Assembly (NCBI GenBank): GCA_021160625.1
Contig: JAGHCE010000031.1
Coordinates: 1-20,256, forward strand
Direction: 5' to 3'
DNA length: 20,256 nt
DNA from: Planctomycetota bacterium
GTDB lineage: Bacteria; Planctomycetota; DG-23; SLPQ01
Shown piece after piece: positions 14,767 to 20,256 of the stretch. The first letter of the stretch is position 1. Each line of letters begins with the position of its first letter. The position numbers were made by a program, and so were the translations under genes. Below the pieces are notes generated by a model that saw only the letters and a program-made list of their open reading frames with translations, searched no databases and was not told the DNA's origin.

Positions 14767-17313
14767 GCGGTTCGAATCTACGAGATTTCCAAGAAATGGG
14801 GCATCAAGAGTGTGGATCTTGTCGACCGTTGCAACGAGATCGGCATCAAGGCCGCTTCCCATATGTCTGCAATCGAGGATGCTGACGTTGCACTCCTTGC
14901 CAAGGATATAGTCCGCAGTCCCATCAAGCCGGGCACGGCAAAAGCCCGCAAGAAGGCCGCCGCCAAGAGGAAGGCCGCCGAGGAAGCCAAAGCCGCCGAG
15001 GAAGCGAAAGCCGCTGCTGAAAAAGCCGAGGCTGAGGCGGCTGCACAGGAGAAAATGGAGGCCGAAGCGGTTGCAGAGGCCGAGAGGGAAAAGGCGGAGG
15101 CCGAACGAGCGGCCGAGCAAGCGGCCGAAGAGGAAGCCGGAGTCACTGCCGAAGCCGCCGGCGAGGTCACCGTCGGGCAGCCGCCGGCGGAAAAAGCCGT
15201 CGAAGCACCCGCAGAAGCAGCTCCTGCAGGAGGGGCCGGCGCCGAGAAAGCCGCCGCGGGGGCACAAGAGCCCGCCGTAAAGGGCGAGAAACCCGCCGAA
15301 GGCGTCCAGAAGAAGAAACCCCCGTCGCACAAGCACGCGAAACCGCCCGTGAAGGTGGCCGCCGTTGACGAAGGCCTTTTCCGGAAGCAGGCCGAAGAAG
15401 CCGCCAAGGCGGTAGCCAAGCAGTCCGAGGCGGAGTCGCGGATTTTGCGGAGGATCATCCTGCCTCCGCGCAAGAAGCCGCGCAAAAAGAGGAAAATGCC
15501 CCCAGGGTCAACGCAGCGGGTCAGGCCGCGCATCGCAACGGTGAAACCTACAAAGGTGGAATTGCAGTCCCCCGTGACCGTCAGGGAGTTCTCGCGGGCC
15601 ACGGGCATCAAGGGCGGCACCATCATCAGGAAGCTGATGGATATGGGCGAGCTGGCCGGCATCAACCAGGTGCTCGATGATGAGCGCGTGGATATGCTGG
15701 GGATCGAGTTGGGCGTGGAAGTGACGCTGCACAAGGCGTGGCGTCCCGAAGACGAATTGCGCAAGCTCGAAGAAGCCCCTGCCGATCCTGAGAAGCTCGT
15801 GCTCCGTGCGCCGGTGGTTGCGCTCCTTGGACACGTCGACCACGGCAAGACCTCGCTTTTGGACGCGATCCGTCACAGCGACGTCACGTCCGGGGAATTC
15901 GGGGGCATTACGCAGCATATGGGCGCCTACCGGGTGACGACCGATTCGGGCCACGCGGTGGCATTCCTGGATACCCCCGGCCACGAGGCCTTCACCGAGA
16001 TGCGCGCACGCGGTGCGAATGTCACCGACATCGTGATACTCGTGGTGGCTGCCGACGACGGCGTGATGCCGCAGACGATCGAGGCGATAGATCACGCGAA
16101 AGCGGCGGGAGTTCCGGTAGTCGTGGCGATCAACAAGATTGACAAGCCCGATGCCCAACCTGACAGGGTCAAGCGCCAGCTGACCAACTATGGCCTTATA
16201 TCCGAGGACTGGGGAGGCGACACGATAATGGTGCCCGTCTCGGCCACAACCGGAGAAGGTGTCGAAGCACTCCTGGAAATGCTTTCGCTGCAGGCCGAGA
16301 TAATGGAGCTTGCGGCCTCCCCCGAGCAGCCGGCCGTAGGCACGGTCATAGAGGCCAGGCGCACCGAGGGCAAGGGCATCGTGGCAACAGTGCTGGTCCG
16401 CAGAGGCACACTGCGGCCCGGCGACGTTATGGTGGCCGGCGTTGCCTTCGGGAAGCTGCGGTCGATGACCGACGACAGGGGCAAACGCGTTACCCAAGCG
16501 GGCCCGTCGACTCCTGTGGAGGTTTCGGGGCTGGACCGGGTGCCGGATGCAGGGGCCGGTTTCTACGTGGTGGAGAGCCTGCAAAAGGCTCGCGAGATTG
16601 CCACCACGACCCTCCAGCGCCAGCAGGAGGAAGACCGGGTCGTCAGGCAGCGCGTTTCGATGGAGAACCTCCTGGAGAGCATCCAGCAGGCCGGTACCGA
16701 CGAACTCAAGATCGTGCTCAAGGCCGACGTGCAGGGGACGCTCGAGGTCATCAAGCGCAAGCTCCTTGAGATGTCGGTCCCGGAGGTTGCGGTCAACGTC
16801 ATACACTCCGGCATCGGCAGCGTGAACGACTCCGATGTGCTGCTGGCCGACGCCAGCGAAGCCGTCATTGTTGCCTTTAATGTCCTGGCTGAGTCCTCCG
16901 CGCGCAGCGAGGCCGACCGCAAGGGCATAGAAATCCGTATGTACAACGTCATCTACCGCCTGATGGATGAGATGAAGGCGGCCCTGGAGAACAGGCTGGC
17001 GCCGGAAATCCGGGAGGTCGTCAAGGGCCATGTGGTAGTGCGCGAGACGTTCCGCATTTCGCGGCTGGGGACCATCGCAGGCTGCTACGCCACCGACGGG
17101 GTAATCCCCAGGAATTCGCTTGTCAGGGTCGCCCGCGACGGCGCGGTCATTCATGAGGGGCGCATTGGGAATCTCAAGCATTTCAAGGACGACGTGCGCG
17201 AGGTGCGCGAAGGGTTTGAATGCGGCATCAAGATAGCCGGCTGGGACGACATCAAGGTGGGCGACACGATCGAGGCCTTCGAGCGGCAGGAAATACCGAG
17301 GAAGCTGTCCTGA
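14764..17313 (+). CDS. infB: Translation initiation factor IF-2
   Basis: An 849-residue GTPase that places fMet-tRNA on the 30S subunit and promotes 50S joining. Residues 1-50 are the IF-2 N-terminal fold (RIYEISKKWGIKSVDLVDRC). Residues about 55-250 are a low-complexity Ala/Glu/Lys linker, a lineage feature not shared with other factors. The G domain shows G1 GHVDHGKT (356-363), G2 GGITQHMGAY (from 380), G3 DTPGHEAF (from 403), G4 NKID (457-460) and the SATTGEGV G5 region. Domains II-IV follow, with the C-terminal fMet-binding barrel ending GWDDIKVGDTIEAFE. The TTG start is decided by the GGAGG at 14750. It is translationally linked to nusA and to ylxP (three-base gap). No odd substitutions in the G motifs. 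Confidence 0.97.
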   Translation: MAVRIYEISKKWGIKSVDLVDRCNEIGIKAASHMSAIEDADVALLAKDIVRSPIKPGTAKARKKAAAKRKAAEEAKAAEEAKAAAEKAEAEAAAQEKMEAEAVAEAEREKAEAERAAEQAAEEEAGVTAEAAGEVTVGQPPAEKAVEAPAEAAPAGGAGAEKAAAGAQEPAVKGEKPAEGVQKKKPPSHKHAKPPVKVAAVDEGLFRKQAEEAAKAVAKQSEAESRILRRIILPPRKKPRKKRKMPPGSTQRVRPRIATVKPTKVELQSPVTVREFSRATGIKGGTIIRKLMDMGELAGINQVLDDERVDMLGIELGVEVTLHKAWRPEDELRKLEEAPADPEKLVLRAPVVALLGHVDHGKTSLLDAIRHSDVTSGEFGGITQHMGAYRVTTDSGHAVAFLDTPGHEAFTEMRARGANVTDIVILVVAADDGVMPQTIEAIDHAKAAGVPVVVAINKIDKPDAQPDRVKRQLTNYGLISEDWGGDTIMVPVSATTGEGVEALLEMLSLQAEIMELAASPEQPAVGTVIEARRTEGKGIVATVLVRRGTLRPGDVMVAGVAFGKLRSMTDDRGKRVTQAGPSTPVEVSGLDRVPDAGAGFYVVESLQKAREIATTTLQRQQEEDRVVRQRVSMENLLESIQQAGTDELKIVLKADVQGTLEVIKRKLLEMSVPEVAVNVIHSGIGSVNDSDVLLADASEAVIVAFNVLAESSARSEADRKGIEIRMYNVIYRLMDEMKAALENRLAPEIREVVKGHVVVRETFRISRLGTIAGCYATDGVIPRNSLVRVARDGAVIHEGRIGNLKHFKDDVREVREGFECGIKIAGWDDIKVGDTIEAFERQEIPRKLS

Positions 17314-17316
17314 TAA

Positions 17317-17598
17317 ATGGCGATAGCGGTGATAGTCTTGAGGCTTTCGCTGCCCGGGGCGCATTCGCTCAAGGACAAGCGCCGCATAGTGAAAAGCCTC
17401 AAGGACAGGCTAAGGCGCCGCTTCAACGTTTCCGTCGCGGAGATGGATTACCACGACGTCTGGCAGAGCGCCTCCATAGGCGTTTGCACCATCTCCCCGG
17501 ACGGGAAGTTCGCCGAGGGCACCGCGGCCAAGGTGGCCGACTTCGTGACGGGTGACCCTCGGCTGTCGCTGGTTGATTACGAGTTGGAGATGTTTTGA
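17317..17598 (+). CDS. ylxP: YlxP/DUF503 family small ribosome-associated protein
   Basis: A 93-residue DUF503 protein (YlxP in Bacillus, where it sits between infB and rbfA and binds ribosomes). The start AIAVIVLRLSLPGAHSLKDKRR and the RRFNVSVAEMDYHDVWQ segment are typical of the family, which folds as a ferredoxin-like beta-alpha-beta. It begins three bases after the infB stop with no strong ribosome-binding site of its own, so translational coupling is likely. Its TGA overlaps the rbfA ATG (TGATG). The position, as in Firmicutes, supports a role in ribosome assembly; the molecular role is not established. Confidence 0.9.
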   Translation: MAIAVIVLRLSLPGAHSLKDKRRIVKSLKDRLRRRFNVSVAEMDYHDVWQSASIGVCTISPDGKFAEGTAAKVADFVTGDPRLSLVDYELEMF

Positions 17599-17942
17599 TG
17601 GGCTCGCCCAGGAAAGAACGCCTCGCCCAACAGGTCAAGGATGTCGTCAGCAGGATTATCCTGTCCGACCTGCAGGATCCCAGAATGGGTTTCGTCACGG
17701 TAACGGGCGTGAGTTTTTCGAGCGACCTGCGGCATGCCGTCGTCAGGATCAGCGTTCTGGGCGACGAAAAGGTGCAGGCCGTCACTCTGAATGTCCTGCG
17801 CCATGCCAAAGGCTATATCCAGAAGCGCCTGGGCAAGGAAATCAGGGTAAGATACATTCCTTCGATTTCATTCGAGCCGGATGACTCGATCAAGAAGAGC
17901 ATCGAACTGTCGAAGGCAATGAGGCAGTCGCGGGAGGCGTAA
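17598..17942 (+). CDS. rbfA: Ribosome-binding factor A
   Basis: A 114-residue RbfA, a small KH-fold protein that helps mature the 30S subunit and its 16S rRNA 5' end. Recognised by SPRKERLAQQVKDVVSRIIL, the DPRMGFVTVTGVSFSSDLRHAVVRISVLGDE core, and YIQKRLGKEIRVRYIPSISF. I start it at ATG 17598, which overlaps the ylxP stop as TGATG and has GGAGA seven bases upstream; an in-frame TTG at 17595 is less likely. Length is normal. It lies in the nusA operon and its last codons contain the ribosome-binding site (GGGAGG) for the next gene. Confidence 0.93.
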   Translation: MGSPRKERLAQQVKDVVSRIILSDLQDPRMGFVTVTGVSFSSDLRHAVVRISVLGDEKVQAVTLNVLRHAKGYIQKRLGKEIRVRYIPSISFEPDDSIKKSIELSKAMRQSREA

Positions 17943-17945
17943 GTT

Positions 17946-18650
17946 ATGACGGCGAAAAAGGGCCCCGGCAAAAGCAAGACCGCGAAGACGGACCTCGCGG
18001 GCAAGTGCCTGAGCCTCTTGCGCCGGAACGTCGGCGCCAGGAACATCACATCGTCCCAGGGGGGCCTCACGTCGGTGCTGCTTCTGGCGATAATAGCGCG
18101 CGGCTCATCGGTGGCCGAGGGCCGCAAAATCCTGGCCGACATCAGGGAGTCGTTCGTCGACTGGAACGAGCTCCGGGTGACGAGACCCGCCCAGATTACC
18201 GTCCACCTCGGCTCGATCAAGCAGGCGAACGGAAAGGCCCGCACGATTTGTGACGTCCTGGGCAATATCTTTGAGGGCACGCACAACCTGGAATTAGGTT
18301 TTCTCGAAGGCGCAAGCGCCGAGGAGGCCAGGGACTTCCTTACCGGCCTCGGCGGACTTTCCAAGGAGATGGTGGACGAAGTAATCCTGTCCGGCCGCGC
18401 ATATTTCCATATGGAGGCCGACACCGACGTGGCAAGGGTGGCCAGGCGGCTGGGCCTTGCGGGGCGCTACACCTCGCCCGGCGGTTTCCAGCGCGACATC
18501 GACAGCCTGCTGGGAGAGGAGAGGGGATACCAGCTGATGTTCCTTTTCAAGGAGCTCTCCGAGGCCGTCTGCACGATGCGCGGCCAGCACTGCACCCTGT
18601 GCCCCTTGTCGGAACTCTGCCCCGCCGCGCGTACGGAGGAATCCGCATAG
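17946..18650 (+). CDS. Endonuclease III-like HhH-GPD protein with iron-sulfur cluster, catalytic lysine absent
   Basis: A 234-residue relative of endonuclease III. The C-terminal [4Fe-4S] motif is intact: C209-x6-C216-x2-C219-x5-C225. The HhH-GPD core spans about 125-170 (LTGLGGLSKEMVDEV, then ADTDVARVARRLGL). Aligning by eye so that the catalytic Asp (E. coli D138) is D159, the position 18 residues earlier, where E. coli has K120, is E141. The Lys that forms the Schiff base is therefore missing, and a glycine of the hairpin is Ser. The usual Gln-rich helix (LLSQQ) is replaced by LAIIARGSS. This suggests a monofunctional glycosylase or a non-catalytic DNA-binding role. The basic N-terminus (KKGPGKSKTAK) is lineage-like. 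Starts four bases after rbfA with GGGAGG eight bases upstream, so it is the last gene of the operon. Confidence 0.82.
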   Translation: MTAKKGPGKSKTAKTDLAGKCLSLLRRNVGARNITSSQGGLTSVLLLAIIARGSSVAEGRKILADIRESFVDWNELRVTRPAQITVHLGSIKQANGKARTICDVLGNIFEGTHNLELGFLEGASAEEARDFLTGLGGLSKEMVDEVILSGRAYFHMEADTDVARVARRLGLAGRYTSPGGFQRDIDSLLGEERGYQLMFLFKELSEAVCTMRGQHCTLCPLSELCPAARTEESA

Positions 18651-19060
18651 GGGGGAGGTCTTCGACCCCTCTTTGCTATGGGGGCCGCAGACGTTGTCTG
18701 CGGCGATCCCCTGGCCTTTTGCGGGCGAGGCCATGCCTCGCCCCTACGGATAATATGTGTGCCACGGCGGGGCTACGGATGTTGTGTGGTACTGGTGGCT
18801 GCGTAGGATGGGCTTTAGCCCACGCGGCAAATACTCGTTGTATATTCCGCGTGCGCCAGCCAACAGGTAGGGCAGACATTCTTGTCTGCCATCGTTTATT
18901 CCGCGTGCGCTAAAGCGCACCCTACACACAATGTAGCACTGGGGCCTTGCCTTGTAGGGCGCGCCTTGGCGCGCGCGGTCAATGTGGCGCTGGGGGCTTG
19001 TCCACCAGTGGGGGTCTTCGGTCCTTTTTGTGCTATAGAGTTCGTTACGTTGTGCCGGGG
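18651..19060. repeat. Long palindromic repeat array before hisG
   Basis: The array begins at the base after the TAG of the endonuclease III-like gene. In order: A (18655-18669), B hairpin GCCGCAGAC/GTCTGCGGC (18684-18704), C hairpin GGGCGAGGC/GCCTCGCCC around CAT (18723-18743). Next are an E module with hairpin TGGGCT/AGCCCA (18809-18822), an F hairpin GGCAGACA/TGTCTGCC (18871-18890), a reversed E hairpin GTGCGC/GCGCAC around TAAA (18905-18920) and another E hairpin GCGCGC/GCGCGC around CTTG (18959-18974). A decayed A module lies near 19011-19040. There is no supported gene in these roughly 440 bases. Confidence 0.9.
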
Positions 19061-19093
19061 AGTTCGCCGGCCCGGGTTATCGTGGAGAAAGTG

Positions 19094-19981
19094 ATGCAAG
19101 GCAAAGAAACACGAGGGATACTCAAGATCGGGCTGCCGAAAGGAAGCCTGGAGAAATCAACCTTTGACCTGATGGCCCGGGCGGGCTATGAAGTTACGCT
19201 TGGCTCCCGGTCGCACTATCCCAACATCGCGGACCCCGAAGTGCAAGGCGTGATGTTCAGGGCGCAGGAGATGAGCCGCTATGTCGAAAACGGCGTCGTG
19301 GACGTCGGGCTTACCGGCTACGACTGGATACTCGAAAACGGCAGCGACGTTGTCGAGGTGGCCGAGCTTGTTTACTCGAAGCAGCGCCGCAGGCCCGCCC
19401 GCTGGGTGATAGCCGTTGCGGCGGAGTCCCCCATCCAGAAGGTCGAGGACCTCGACGGCAAGATGGTCGCGACGGAGCTCGTGGAAGTCACCAGGCGCTT
19501 CTTTGAGAAAAACGGAATCAACGCCAAGGTGGAGTTTTCCTGGGGCGCTACGGAGGTCAAGGCCCGCCTCGTGGATGCCATAGTGGAGGTTACCGAGACG
19601 GGATCGAGCCTGAAGGCGAACAACCTGCGCACAATCGGCGAGGTACTCACCTCCACCACGCGCCTCATCGCGAACAAGGATGCCTGGGGCGATCCCTGGA
19701 AGAGAAAAAAGATCGAGAGGCTGGCGCTTTTACTTGAGGGCGCCATCGTTGCGAAGGATATGGTGGGCCTCAAGCTCAACGTCTCCGAGGACAGCCTCAA
19801 AAAGGTGCTCTCGCTCCTGCCCGCTATGAAAAACCCCACCGTCTCGCCGCTCGCGGGCAACCACTGGTACGCCGTGGATACCATTGTGGCTGAGTCCGAA
19901 GTGCGCACGCTCATCCCGGAGCTAAAAGACGCCGGTGCCCAGGGCATTATCGAGTACCCCCTCAACAAGGTCATCCCTTAG
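19094..19981 (+). CDS. hisG: ATP phosphoribosyltransferase, long form (HisG-L)
   Basis: A 295-residue enzyme for the first step of histidine synthesis, joining ATP and PRPP. Catalytic domains cover about residues 8-215 (KIGLPKGSLEKSTFDL, LTGYDWI, VATELVEVTRRFF). The PRPP loop lies in DAIVEVTETGSSLKAN. Residues about 218-293 form the histidine-binding regulatory domain found only in the long form, so no HisZ partner is needed; feedback inhibition by histidine is typical of that group. The start at ATG 19094 has GGAG eight bases upstream. An in-frame opening back to 18947 runs into the palindromic array and is not believed. No other his gene is in the window. Confidence 0.93.
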   Translation: MQGKETRGILKIGLPKGSLEKSTFDLMARAGYEVTLGSRSHYPNIADPEVQGVMFRAQEMSRYVENGVVDVGLTGYDWILENGSDVVEVAELVYSKQRRRPARWVIAVAAESPIQKVEDLDGKMVATELVEVTRRFFEKNGINAKVEFSWGATEVKARLVDAIVEVTETGSSLKANNLRTIGEVLTSTTRLIANKDAWGDPWKRKKIERLALLLEGAIVAKDMVGLKLNVSEDSLKKVLSLLPAMKNPTVSPLAGNHWYAVDTIVAESEVRTLIPELKDAGAQGIIEYPLNKVIP

Positions 19982-19992
19982 AGTCCTCGATT

Positions 19993-20256
19993 GTGTGCCC
20001 TGCGAGAACCGCGTTTTCGCGTGACCCCTCGCAGCCGAAGGCGCTTGGGAGGAGGCGTATCATAGGATCCGGCTACAGCAAGCAAGAGACAGCGGCGCCC
20101 CTGTGGGCGTTATGTACCGCCGCTATGGTGCTTTTCCTGCCGATTTTCGCCAGTTGCCGTACCGGTGCCCCCGCCGGTCGTCGAGTAACCCCCGTTGTTC
20201 CCCTTCCCCCCGTTTGCGCTGAAGAGAAAGCTGAACCCGCAGTGCCGCTGCCCGAC
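19993..20256 (+). CDS. Putative lipoprotein, 3' end beyond window
   Basis: An open frame runs to the window end with a hydrophobic stretch (LWALCTAAMVLFLPIFASC) ending in a lipobox-like FASC, then RTGAPAGRR and a Pro/Val-rich segment. Lipidation at this Cys (codon 20155-20157) would anchor the protein to a membrane. The start is unclear. GTG 19993 gives a long n-region of about 35 residues. A strong GGGAGGAGG box at 20047-20055 lies six bases before ATA 20062, a rare start. ATG 20125 leaves no charged n-region. A hairpin-like TGCGAG/CTCGCA pair (20001-20033) lies in the same stretch. It is unlike a known family in the part visible here. Confidence 0.45.
   Translation, partial: MCPARTAFSRDPSQPKALGRRRIIGSGYSKQETAAPLWALCTAAMVLFLPIFASCRTGAPAGRRVTPVVPLPPVCAEEKAEPAVPLPD

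Noticed and set aside
14920..15520. Ala/Glu/Lys-rich stretch as a DNA repeat
   Set aside because: It is the low-complexity linker of IF-2 in frame with both ends of the protein, not a separate repeat element.
15508..17364. A 618-codon minus-strand open frame opposite infB
   Set aside because: Fully antisense to a well-conserved IF-2; its composition (His, Arg, Gly, Leu rich) looks like a codon-bias shadow.
18651..19060. Repeat array as a CRISPR array
   Set aside because: There is no constant repeat with regular spacers; the units are varied hairpins of different spacing and no cas gene is present.
18947..19093. N-terminal extension of hisG
   Set aside because: The extension runs through the palindromic array; the true HisG N-terminus begins near ATG 19094 with its own ribosome-binding site.

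Overview
The window is GC-rich chromosomal DNA from a diderm (Gram-negative-type) bacterium. An outer-membrane beta-barrel with a signal peptide, a putative lipoprotein, an L,D-transpeptidase, frequent GTG/TTG starts and clear Shine-Dalgarno boxes all fit this. The gene order nusA-infB-ylxP-rbfA-(endonuclease III-like), with no rimP or ylxR, together with the style of several proteins, makes me lean towards Planctomycetota or a nearby candidate phylum. I cannot prove that from the sequence alone. No rRNA, tRNA, CRISPR array, prophage or classical IS transposase was seen.

Layout. 3-2353: the end of a CsgG/PelC-like protein, then a XerC-type recombinase, then a PHP-domain phosphoesterase whose 3' end overlaps xerC convergently. 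2354-4431: an outer-membrane protein on the minus strand, flanked by two long intergenic regions full of palindromic repeats. 4432-7911: a three-gene plus-strand cassette (zinc-less medium-chain dehydrogenase, enolase-superfamily dehydratase or racemase, sugar isomerase/epimerase) behind a good sigma-70-like promoter; this looks like an uncharacterised sugar or sugar-acid catabolic unit. 8016-9645: an L,D-transpeptidase and a convergent aldo/keto reductase. 9992-12037: a DUF362/ferredoxin protein followed by malate dehydrogenase. 12215-13342: a stand-alone MalK/UgpC-type sugar ABC ATPase with its own promoter and a strong terminator. 13420-18650: the transcription/translation operon nusA, infB, ylxP, rbfA and an endonuclease III-like gene. 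19094-19981: long-form hisG. 19993-end: the start of a probable lipoprotein.

The most striking non-coding structure is a family of composite palindromic elements filling most intergenic gaps (about 2434-2745, 3705-3880, 4146-4335, 6896-7066, 9731-9830, 12038-12066 and 18651-19060, plus a degenerate piece near 7930). Each is built from shuffled hairpin modules. Stems differ between copies, but both arms change together, so pairing is kept while the loop (GTT, CTTG, TTTA, TTC) stays nearly constant. The G-run end of one module lies flush against stop codons in three places and within 2-6 bases of a -35 box in three others.

A second point of regulatory interest is the intrinsic terminator only 18 bases upstream of the nusA start codon, which suggests attenuation and possibly NusA autoregulation of the whole operon.
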